Position numbers and translations under genes: made by a program
The notes under the pieces: generated by a model
Told to the model about the DNA's origin: nothing
What the model saw: the letters and a program-made list of their open reading frames with translations, nothing else
The model's database searches: none
Source of the DNA: Hyphomicrobiales bacterium
GTDB taxonomy: Bacteria; Pseudomonadota; Alphaproteobacteria; Rhizobiales; Xanthobacteraceae
DNA: 12,721 nt
Direction of reading: 5' to 3'
Assembly (NCBI GenBank): GCA_016201085.1
Contig: JACQDO010000267.1
Coordinates: 1-12,721 of the forward strand
In this document: in pieces, positions 7,478 to 12,721 of the stretch
How the letters are laid out: every line of letters starts with the position of its first letter
Numbering within the stretch: the first letter of the stretch is position 1

Positions 7478-7666
7478 TTCAACTCCATACGCGACCGGTG
7501 GTGCCCGGCGGACATGACGTTAGCGGACATAAGCGCATATGCTCAAGCAAGGCCAGCCTTGCGCCTATTGCATTGGTAGTGTCGATGCAGGATTGATCCT
7601 GGACAAACCGCCGGGTAATCGTTGACCATGGTCGACGCCATTGGGCGAGCGAGAAGACCCCCCATC
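7478..7666. promoter_or_regulatory. Divergent intergenic region between maeB and a membrane-protein gene
   Basis: Both flanking genes start here and read outward, so this 189-bp stretch should hold two promoters. Visible elements are a direct repeat of GCGGACAT (7508-7515 and 7523-7530, 15-bp period), an 8-bp palindrome GCATATGC (7535-7542), and the near-palindrome CAGGAT-TG-ATCCTG (7588-7601). I could not assign -35/-10 pairs with confidence. Confidence 0.45.
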
Positions 7667-7984
7667 ATGATCCGTTTCCTGTTTCGATTTATCGGCCTGA
7701 TCTGCCTGGCCGCCGCATTCATCCTGGTGATCTATGACGGCACCAAGTCGATCGCGGCCAATAATCTCTACTTCACCAGCGCGCGCACGCTGTGGGAGCT
7801 GATCAATGCCGGCGGCCTGGCCAAGCTCAAGCCATTGCTGGAACCCTACGGCGGCGGCCTGCTGTGGGACCCGGTGATGGTCAACATTCTGGCGGCGCCG
7901 GCCTGCGTATTACTTGGCGGCTTCGGCATTCTGCTGCTTATCCTCGGCCGCCGGAAAAAGCCGCTGATCGGCTTCGAGCGCTAG
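7667..7984 (+). CDS. Small two-helix membrane protein, function unknown
   Basis: The 105-residue product starts MIRFLFRFIG. It has a first hydrophobic helix at about residues 4-23, a loop of about 45 residues (DGTKSIAANN...GGGLLWDP), a second helix at about 72-94, and a short basic tail ending RRKKPLIGFER. It is probably an inner-membrane protein with both ends on the cytoplasmic side and the loop in the periplasm, judged by the basic residues at both ends. I chose the ATG at 7667 because GAGAAG lies about ten bases upstream and the hydrophobic helix starts immediately. An ATG at 7628 and a TTG at 7622 would add 13-15 non-hydrophobic residues. I recall similar hypothetical proteins in related alphaproteobacteria but no assigned function. 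It is divergent from maeB and 145 bp upstream of msrA. Confidence 0.75.
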   Translation: MIRFLFRFIGLICLAAAFILVIYDGTKSIAANNLYFTSARTLWELINAGGLAKLKPLLEPYGGGLLWDPVMVNILAAPACVLLGGFGILLLILGRRKKPLIGFER

Positions 7985-8129
7985 GCGTCCGCCTCGTGTC
8001 CGGGGCGCACGGCTCGCATCGGCGTGAAGCGCGCGTGCGGGCTTCTGGCCGAGACGTGATCGGACGCGGCATTTCGCGGCATCCAATACCGTCTTATATT
8101 GCGCGCATCGATTGCAGGAGAGCGCACCC

Positions 8130-8801
8130 ATGTTCGGATTCAAGAAAATTGCCATGCCAACCGCGGCGCAGGCGCTGCCCGGCCGCGGCAACGCGATCCG
8201 CACCGCGGCCGAGCATTTCGTCAATCGTCGCGCGCTGAAAGGACCTTATCCGCAAGGCTTGGAGACAGCGCTGTTCGGGCTTGGCTGTTTCTGGGGCGCC
8301 GAGAAAAAATTCTGGGAACTCGGTGACGGCATCCATGTCACAGCCGTCGGCTATGCCGGCGGGCTGACGCCCAATCCGACCTATGAGGAAGTCTGCTCCG
8401 GGCGCACCGGCCACAACGAGGTGGTGCTGGTGGTCTACGACCCCAACAAGATTTCCTACGACATGCTGCTCAAGACCTTCTGGGAGAGTCACAACCCGAC
8501 GCAAGGCATGCGCCAGGGCAACGACATCGGCACGCAGTACCGCTCCGGCATCTACACCTTCAACGCCGCGCAGCGGCAGGCCGCCGAGGCCTCGAAGGCG
8601 ATGTACGAGCAGGCGCTCAAGGCCAAGCGTTACGGCGCCGTCACCACCGAGATCGTCGATGCGCCGGAGTTCTATTTCGCCGAGGACTACCACCAGCAAT
8701 ATCTGGCCAAGAACCCGTACGGCTATTGCGGGCTGGGCGGCACCGGCGTGTCGTGCCCGATCGGCACCGGCGCCAAGCTGGCGCAGGGGGCTGGGGCGTA
8801 A
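8130..8801 (+). CDS. msrA: Peptide-methionine (S)-S-oxide reductase
   Basis: MsrA reduces the S form of methionine sulfoxide in oxidised proteins and is recycled by thioredoxin. The 223-residue protein has the catalytic motif GCFWGAEK with Cys53. The C-terminal segment [16 protein letters not shown] supplies Cys200 and Cys209 as resolving cysteines, the same three-cysteine arrangement as E. coli MsrA (51/198/206). Conserved substrate-pocket segments VGYAGG (73-78), GHNEVV (94-99) and HNPTQ (121-125) are present. An N-terminal extension of about 45 residues precedes the catalytic motif, as in long-form MsrA, with no signal peptide, so it should be cytoplasmic. The ATG at 8130 is preceded by AGGAGAG (8116-8122) at good spacing; an in-frame TTG at 8112 is rejected. 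A palindromic repeat follows the stop codon. Confidence 0.96.
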   Translation: MFGFKKIAMPTAAQALPGRGNAIRTAAEHFVNRRALKGPYPQGLETALFGLGCFWGAEKKFWELGDGIHVTAVGYAGGLTPNPTYEEVCSGRTGHNEVVLVVYDPNKISYDMLLKTFWESHNPTQGMRQGNDIGTQYRSGIYTFNAAQRQAAEASKAMYEQALKAKRYGAVTTEIVDAPEFYFAEDYHQQYLAKNPYGYCGLGGTGVSCPIGTGAKLAQGAGA

Positions 8802-8806
8802 TCTCA

Positions 8807-8847
8807 TGTCATTCCGGGACGGCCGGAAGGGCCGGCCCGCAATGAGC
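8807..8847. repeat. REP-like palindromic repeat after msrA
   Basis: The outer arms TCATT (8809-8813) and AATGA (8841-8845) and the inner arms GGCCGG (8821-8826) and CCGGCC (8832-8837, loop AAGGG) make an imperfect palindrome starting with GTCATTCCGGGACGG. The form matches a family of dispersed intergenic palindromes that I recall from Bradyrhizobium-type genomes. It may also end the msrA transcript, although no T-run is present. Confidence 0.6.
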
Positions 8848-8853
8848 GAAAGA

Positions 8854-8878
8854 CTTTATTAACCATATAAAGCGTTAA
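8854..8878 (+). promoter_or_regulatory. AT-rich candidate regulatory site with TTAACCAT upstream of the export lipoprotein
   Basis: This AT-rich patch stands out in GC-rich DNA. It holds TTAACCAT (8859-8866), resembling a binding motif of the alphaproteobacterial cell-cycle regulator CtrA. It also has a second TTAA (8875-8878) and an inverted repeat CTTTAT/ATAAAG (8854-8872). The two TTAA halves are 12 bases apart rather than the classic 7, so CtrA control is only a suggestion. The site ends 38 bp before the start codon. Confidence 0.35.
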
Positions 8879-8916
8879 TCGGGCTCTATTTCCGCCACCC
8901 GGCCCGGATTTGCGCG

Positions 8917-9882
8917 ATGCGGGGAGCCCGACTGCTGTTGGCCTTGATGACCGCGCTGGCGGTCAGCGCCTGCATGCGTCAGCAGCCGGTCTATTACGTG
9001 ATGGACCCCAACACAGGCCAGCCGGTGCGAATGGTGGCGCAGCAGCCATACCTCATGCCGCAATATATGCAGCAGCCCTATGGCCAGCCCGTCTATCGGC
9101 AGCCATTGCCGGCGCAATCCGAGCGCGGCCTCTATTCGAGTTCGCCGGCCAATGCGCAACAGGCTTACGGCCAGCCGCCGCAATATGAGCCGCAGACTTA
9201 CGCGCAGCAGGGCAATCAGCCGGCGGTCGCGCCATCGGCGTCAGGCAATAGCGGGCGCGGGCTGTTCGCGCAACGCGGCGCATCCTCATCGCGGACAATC
9301 TACGTGCCGCCGAGCGAGACGCAGCCATCTTACGGCGCACAGCCGCAATATGCCGTGCCGCAAAGCGGACCTTACGCCGCCGCGCCCAACGAGGCCTACG
9401 CCGCTATGCCCGTGGCCGGCAATGCGCCCTATACGCTCGACAGCGGCGACAAGCTGCGCATCGTGGTGTTCGGCCAGGACGGCATCACCAACAGTTACAC
9501 GGTCGACGCCAGTGGCAATGTGAACATGCCGCTGGTCGGCAGCGTGCCGGCGCGCGGCATCGGCACTCAACAGCTTTCGAAAATAATTGCCGATCGGCTC
9601 AAGAAGGGTTACGTGCGCGAGCCGCATGTCACGGTCGAGATCGAAACCTACCGGCCGTTCTTCATTCTCGGCGAAGTCACCAATCCGGGTCAGTATCCTT
9701 ACGTCGCCAACATGACGGCGGAGACCGCCATCGCCATTGCCGGCGGCTTTGCCCCGCGCGCCAGCAAATCCAGGGTCGAGCTTTCACGCAACGCGCCCGG
9801 CCAACAGTTCCACGGCGACGTCCCGCTCACCTTCCCGCTCCGCCCCGGCGATACCGTGGTGGTGAAGGAGCGATGGTTCTGA
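8917..9882 (+). CDS. Outer-membrane polysaccharide export lipoprotein (Wza/KpsD family)
   Basis: This family forms the outer-membrane/periplasmic channel through which capsule or exopolysaccharide leaves the cell. The 321-residue protein begins with a lipoprotein signal (MRGARLLLALMTALAV) and the lipobox VSAC, with Cys19 as the predicted lipidated residue. Residues 20-165 form a low-complexity linker rich in Gln, Pro and Tyr, with loose repeats of Q-x-YGQP type (52-58, 81-87, 136-143). A polysaccharide-export domain follows (about 171-245: YTLDSGDKLRIVVFGQDG..., VDASGNVNMPLVG), then an SLBB-type domain (about 247-290: ILGEVTNPGQYPYV). The C-terminus PGDTVVVKERWF is typical of short family members. 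No synthase, flippase or Wzc-like gene is in the window. The ATG has no strong Shine-Dalgarno. It converges on the hydrolase gene across a hairpin repeat. Confidence 0.93.
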   Translation: MRGARLLLALMTALAVSACMRQQPVYYVMDPNTGQPVRMVAQQPYLMPQYMQQPYGQPVYRQPLPAQSERGLYSSSPANAQQAYGQPPQYEPQTYAQQGNQPAVAPSASGNSGRGLFAQRGASSSRTIYVPPSETQPSYGAQPQYAVPQSGPYAAAPNEAYAAMPVAGNAPYTLDSGDKLRIVVFGQDGITNSYTVDASGNVNMPLVGSVPARGIGTQQLSKIIADRLKKGYVREPHVTVEIETYRPFFILGEVTNPGQYPYVANMTAETAIAIAGGFAPRASKSRVELSRNAPGQQFHGDVPLTFPLRPGDTVVVKERWF

Positions 9883-9890
9883 GCCTCAGC

Positions 9891-9973
9891 GGTCGTCCCC
9901 CGCGAAGGCGGGGGACCCAGTACTCACAAGCGATGCCGTGATTACTGGATCGTCCGCCTGCGCGGACGATGAC
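9891..9973. repeat. Paired-hairpin palindromic repeat between convergent genes
   Basis: Two perfect hairpins face each other. GTCCCCCGC (9895-9903) pairs with GCGGGGGAC (9908-9916) around GAAG. ATCGTCCGC (9949-9957) pairs with GCGGACGAT (9962-9970) around CTGC. The whole left half is also an imperfect reverse complement of the right half (for example CCCAGT at 9916-9921 against ACTGGAT at 9944-9950). This REPIN-like architecture matches a dispersed repeat type I recall in Hyphomicrobiales. It fills nearly all of the 100 bp between two gene ends and may act as a two-way terminator. Confidence 0.8.
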
Positions 9974-9982
9974 GGCAACGTC

Positions 9983-10654
9983 CTATTTCATATGCTTGCC
10001 GAGGAATTCCGTGGCCCGGCTCCAGGCCAGATCGGCGGCCTCCTTGCGGAAGCTGGCGCGCTCGTCGCAATAGAAGCCGTGCGGGGCGCCCGCGTAAACA
10101 CAGGTTTCCGCCTGTGGCTGCTTCGCCCTGATCGCCGCCACCACGTCCATCGGAATGCCCTCGTCCTTTTCGCCGAAATGCATCTGCAGCGGACACTTCG
10201 GTTTTTCGTCGGCGAACTTGCCGATCATGCCGCCGTAGAAGGCGACCGCGGCCTTGAGGCCGGGCAGCCGGCAGGCGGCCAGGAACGCGGCGGTGCCGCC
10301 CATGCAGAAGCCGATGACGCCCTGCGGGCCGACGCCCTTGAGCTCGCCCAGCGCCGCGGCCATGTCGGCCACCATGTGATCCCAATTGAGATTGCCCAGA
10401 TAGCTGCGGGCGTGCGCGATCTCGTCGGGCGTATAGCCGCACTCGAAGTCGCGCACGAAGCGGTCGAACACCGCCGGCGCCACCGCCACATAGCCGAGCG
10501 CCGCCAGCCGGTCGCAGACCGCGCGGATGTGATGATTGACGCCGAAAATCTCCTGCACCACCACCAGCCCGCCCTTCGGTGTGCCTTGCGGATCGGCGCG
10601 ATAGGCGCCGAGCGTGTGTTGATCGGCGGTGGTGAGCTTGAACTGCTTGCCCAA
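9983..10654 (-). CDS. Dienelactone hydrolase family protein
   Basis: This alpha/beta-hydrolase family includes the dienelactone hydrolase of chlorocatechol breakdown, but most members have unknown substrates. From the TTG at 10654 the protein is 223 residues (GKQFKLTTADQHTLGAYRA...), the normal length. It carries QEIFGVN with Glu35, the nucleophile elbow GFCMGG with Cys117, an acid in GEKDEGIP (Asp164) and His192 in APHGFY. These give the Cys-Asp-His triad of this family. No signal peptide is present, so it should be cytoplasmic. A TTG at 10675 gives seven more residues, but a strong AGGGAGG lies inside those codons, five bases before the TTG at 10654, so I prefer the shorter form. It lies 86 bp after the LLM oxidoreductase on the same strand; joint transcription is possible. 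No catechol pathway genes are present, so the substrate is open. Confidence 0.92.
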   Translation of the reverse strand: MGKQFKLTTADQHTLGAYRADPQGTPKGGLVVVQEIFGVNHHIRAVCDRLAALGYVAVAPAVFDRFVRDFECGYTPDEIAHARSYLGNLNWDHMVADMAAALGELKGVGPQGVIGFCMGGTAAFLAACRLPGLKAAVAFYGGMIGKFADEKPKCPLQMHFGEKDEGIPMDVVAAIRAKQPQAETCVYAGAPHGFYCDERASFRKEAADLAWSRATEFLGKHMK

Positions 10655-10659
10655 GTGAG

Positions 10660-10666
10660 CCTCCCT
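10660..10666 (-). promoter_or_regulatory. Strong Shine-Dalgarno deciding the hydrolase start
   Basis: On the minus strand AGGGAGG lies five bases before the TTG at 10654. It is a near-complete anti-16S match, so the longer frame from 10675 is unlikely to be the main product. Confidence 0.7.
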
Positions 10667-10740
10667 GACTGTCAATTGATGACGTTATTTGAACTCTAAG
10701 CCCGCGGGTTTTTAGCACGAGGCCGCGCCGGCGAGCCAGA

Positions 10741-11745
10741 TCAGGAAAACGCCTGCTTCAACAATTCGTATGAACGTTTGCGCGCCGCATGGTCGTAGAT
10801 CATCGTCGTCACCATCAACTCGTCGGCCTGCGTTGCTTCAATCAAGGGAAGGAGTTTGCCCATCACAGTCGCTGGCGAACCGACCGAAACCTTCATGCGG
10901 TTCTGCGCAATGCGCGCGCGATCGGCCGGCGTGTAGTCATATGCCGCGGCCTCCTCCGGCGAAGCCAGCGGCAGATACTCGCCCTTGGCGCGGCGCACGA
11001 TGTTGAGGTCGACGGTTAATGCCAGCCGCGCGGCCTCGGTGTCGCTGTCGGCGCACACCACGTGCGTGCCGAGGATCGCATAGGGCTTGGCGTGCGCCGG
11101 CGACGGCTGGAAATTGTCGCGATAGAGTCGCATCGCCTCGTCGGCGGGGAACGTCGCGAAATGATGCGCGAAGGCAAAGGCGGCGCCGATCTGGCCGGCC
11201 AGTTGCGCGCTGTAGTCGGAGGAGCCGAGCAGATAGATCGGCGGCAGCGCAACGTCGGACGGCATCGCCCGTACATTGGCGAACGGATGGCCGGCAGGAA
11301 AGCCGCGGTTCTCGATCAACATGAGTTCATTGAAGCGTTCGAGGAAATCGTCCTCCTCGCTGATGCCCTGCCGCCGCCGCAACGCGTAGGAGGTGGCCGG
11401 ATCGGTGCCGGGCGCGCGCCCGAGGCCGAGATCGATGCGGCCGGGATAAAGCGCCGCCAGCACCTTGAAACGCTCGGCCACCATCAGCGGCGCGTGGTTG
11501 GGCAGCATCACGCCGCCGGAGCCGACGCGGATGCGCGTGGTCCGCGCGGCGATTTGCCCGATCATGATGTCGGGCGCGGAACTCGCTATCGCCGGCATAT
11601 TGTGGTGCTCGGCCACCCAGTAGCGCATGAAGCCGAGGCCATCGGCAAGCGCGGCGAGGTCGAGCGACTTGCGCAGCGCCTGGGCGCCGGTCGAGCCGGT
11701 CGATACCGGCGACAGGTCGAGAATGGAAAGCGGGATCATGGCCAT
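10741..11745 (-). CDS. LLM class (luciferase-like) flavin-dependent oxidoreductase
   Basis: Luciferase-like enzymes are TIM-barrel flavin monooxygenases or reductases using FMN or F420. The 334-residue protein opens MAMIPLSILDLSPV. It has WVAEHHN (43-49), GSGGVMLPNHAP (75-86), the family signature GRIDLGLGRAPGTD (102-115) and LLGSS (172-176). This pattern is typical of the single-component alkanal monooxygenase-like group (MsnO8 type) with unknown substrate. No luxB partner or flavin reductase gene is nearby, so light emission is not implied. The start is ATG at 11745 or, two codons later, 11739; neither has a strong ribosome-binding site. It is divergent from the HtrA-like gene and upstream of the hydrolase on the same strand. 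Confidence 0.93.
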   Translation of the reverse strand: MAMIPLSILDLSPVSTGSTGAQALRKSLDLAALADGLGFMRYWVAEHHNMPAIASSAPDIMIGQIAARTTRIRVGSGGVMLPNHAPLMVAERFKVLAALYPGRIDLGLGRAPGTDPATSYALRRRQGISEEDDFLERFNELMLIENRGFPAGHPFANVRAMPSDVALPPIYLLGSSDYSAQLAGQIGAAFAFAHHFATFPADEAMRLYRDNFQPSPAHAKPYAILGTHVVCADSDTEAARLALTVDLNIVRRAKGEYLPLASPEEAAAYDYTPADRARIAQNRMKVSVGSPATVMGKLLPLIEATQADELMVTTMIYDHAARKRSYELLKQAFS

Positions 11746-11838
11746 TACTTATCACGACTTTGCAGGTCACGACTTGCCCGCCTTTTCGCGCGCAAAGCCG
11801 CGTATGATAGCGGCCGGACGGCAGATGGGAGCCCGGGC
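11746..11838. promoter_or_regulatory. Divergent intergenic region with a direct repeat
   Basis: This 93-bp stretch separates two outward-reading genes. It contains a direct repeat TCACGACTT (11752-11760 and 11767-11775, 15-bp period). A TATGAT (11803-11808) could be a -10 box for the rightward gene, but no well-spaced -35 partner is visible. GGGAG (11827-11831) is a good ribosome-binding site for the ATG at 11839. Confidence 0.45.
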
Positions 11839-12721
11839 ATGGCCGCATTGACCGAATGGAAAGTCCCGCCGGCGGTGCAGCCGCGCGCCGACGACTATCC
11901 TTACGATCTCGATCGCGCGCTCTCCTCGGTGGTGGGCCTGCATTCCATTATCCCGCCCGATGCCTTCACCGCCGAAACGCTCGGCGTCGAGCGCGCCGGC
12001 AACGGCGTGCTGATCGATCGCGGGCTGGTGCTCACCATCGGCTATCTGATCACCGAGGCCGAGACGGTCTGGCTGCATCTCGGCGACGGCCATGTAGTGG
12101 AGGGCCATGCGCTCGGCTTCGACCAGGTGACCGGCTTCGGTCTGGTGCAGGCGCTGGGCGCCATCGATCTGCCGGCGCTGGCGCTCGGCTCCTCGCAGGC
12201 CGCCCAAATCGGCGAGCGCGTGGTGGTCGGCGGCGCCGGCGGGCGCACCCGCTCGCTGGCCGGCCGCATCGCCGCCAAGCAGGAATTCGCCGGCTATTGG
12301 GAATACCTGCTGGACGAAGCGATCTTCACTTTTCCGGCGCATCCCAACTGGGGCGGCACCGCGTTGATCTCGCCCGAGGGCAAGCTGATCGGCATCGGTT
12401 CGCTGCAGATCGAACGCGCGCGCGAGGGCAAGGGCGAACATCTCAACATGACGGTGCCGATCGATCTGCTGAAACCGATCCTCGAGGACTTGCGCAAATT
12501 CGGCCGCGTCAACAAGCCGGTGCGGCCCTGGCTCGGGCTCTACTCCACCGAGGTCGAGGACAAGGTGGTCGTCGTCGGCATCGCGTCCAAGGGGCCGGCG
12601 GCGCGCGCCGAGCTCAAGACCGGCGACGTGGTGCTGGCGGTCAAGGGCGAGAAGGTCACGACGCTGGCCTCCTTCTATCGCAAGGTCTGGGCGCTCGGCA
12701 CTGCCGGCGTCGAGGTGCCGC
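11839..12721 (+). CDS. HtrA/S1C-like PDZ protein with a degenerate catalytic triad, cut by window edge
   Basis: The frame from the ATG at 11839 runs 294 codons to the window end without a stop. It has the fold pattern of trypsin-like HtrA proteases (GNGVLIDRGLVLTIGY, residues 54-69; GLVQALG, 101-107; PNWGGTALISPEGKLIGIGS, 169-188). A PDZ domain begins at about 230 (PWLGL, then GIASKGPAARAELKTGDVVLAVKG). Compared with HtrA the triad is lost: the histidine position is Tyr69 (TIGYLI for TNxHVV), the aspartate position is Gly99 (DQVTGFGLV for DPxTDLALL), and the serine position is Trp171 (NWGG for NSGG). It should therefore be a non-proteolytic binding or scaffold protein. There is no N-terminal signal peptide or membrane helix (MAALTEWKVPPAVQ), so a cytoplasmic location is likely, unusual for HtrA relatives. 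GGGAG precedes the ATG by seven bases. The C-terminus is not visible. Confidence 0.85.
   Translation, partial: MAALTEWKVPPAVQPRADDYPYDLDRALSSVVGLHSIIPPDAFTAETLGVERAGNGVLIDRGLVLTIGYLITEAETVWLHLGDGHVVEGHALGFDQVTGFGLVQALGAIDLPALALGSSQAAQIGERVVVGGAGGRTRSLAGRIAAKQEFAGYWEYLLDEAIFTFPAHPNWGGTALISPEGKLIGIGSLQIERAREGKGEHLNMTVPIDLLKPILEDLRKFGRVNKPVRPWLGLYSTEVEDKVVVVGIASKGPAARAELKTGDVVLAVKGEKVTTLASFYRKVWALGTAGVEVP

Noticed and set aside
5363..7579. A 738-codon open frame on the plus strand, antisense to maeB
   Set aside because: Its product is rich in His, Arg, Gly and Asp with no domain pattern, as expected from the complement of GC-rich codons. The minus-strand malic enzyme is a complete, well-recognised protein, so the antisense frame is a compositional artefact.
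8094..8807. A 237-codon minus-strand frame overlapping msrA
   Set aside because: msrA is complete with all catalytic cysteines and a strong ribosome-binding site; the antisense frame has no family pattern.
10702..10713. CCGCGGG followed by a T-run, resembling a plus-strand terminator
   Set aside because: The palindrome has no loop of its own, giving a very short stem, and no plus-strand gene lies upstream to be terminated.
11767..12441. A 224-codon minus-strand frame overlapping the HtrA-like gene
   Set aside because: It overlaps a protein with clear domain structure and has the low-information composition typical of antisense frames in GC-rich DNA.

Overview
The window looks like a chromosomal segment from a high-GC alphaproteobacterium, most likely Hyphomicrobiales (Nitrobacteraceae/Xanthobacteraceae-like). 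Three things point there: GC-rich coding DNA with dense open frames on both strands, the gene order rpsT-dnaA-dnaN on one strand, and intergenic hairpin repeats of a kind I associate with that group. The taxonomic call comes from protein style and gene order, not from a database search.

Layout. The left part (about 1-7477) is all on the minus strand. Read in the direction of transcription it holds maeB (NADP-type malic enzyme with a C-terminal phosphotransacetylase-like domain), a dihydrodipicolinate synthase/N-acetylneuraminate lyase family aldolase, rpsT (ribosomal protein S20), a gene-free gap of about 1.1 kb, dnaA, a 332-bp hairpin-rich gap, and dnaN, whose last ~45 codons lie outside the window. 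The middle part (about 7667-9882) is on the plus strand. It holds a 105-residue two-helix membrane protein of unknown function, msrA, and an outer-membrane polysaccharide-export lipoprotein (Wza/KpsD family). On the right, two minus-strand genes follow: a dienelactone hydrolase family protein and a luciferase-like (LLM) flavin oxidoreductase. A divergent plus-strand gene runs off the end and encodes an HtrA/S1C-like protein with a PDZ domain, in which all three catalytic-triad positions appear to be replaced.

How the genes work together. dnaA and dnaN are the replication initiator and the sliding clamp, and rpsT is a ribosomal gene commonly found beside them in this group. maeB and the aldolase may be one transcription unit (41-bp gap); the metabolic link is unproven. 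msrA repairs oxidised methionine. The export lipoprotein stands alone, without glycosyltransferase or co-polymerase genes in view.

I saw no CRISPR array, transposase, phage gene, toxin-antitoxin pair, tRNA or rRNA. The points most worth a second look are the apparently inactive HtrA-like protein, the low-GC gap upstream of dnaA, the hairpin cluster between dnaA and dnaN, the aldolase lacking the DapA substrate arginine, and two intergenic palindromic repeats. I do not see strong evidence for a wholly new multi-gene system.
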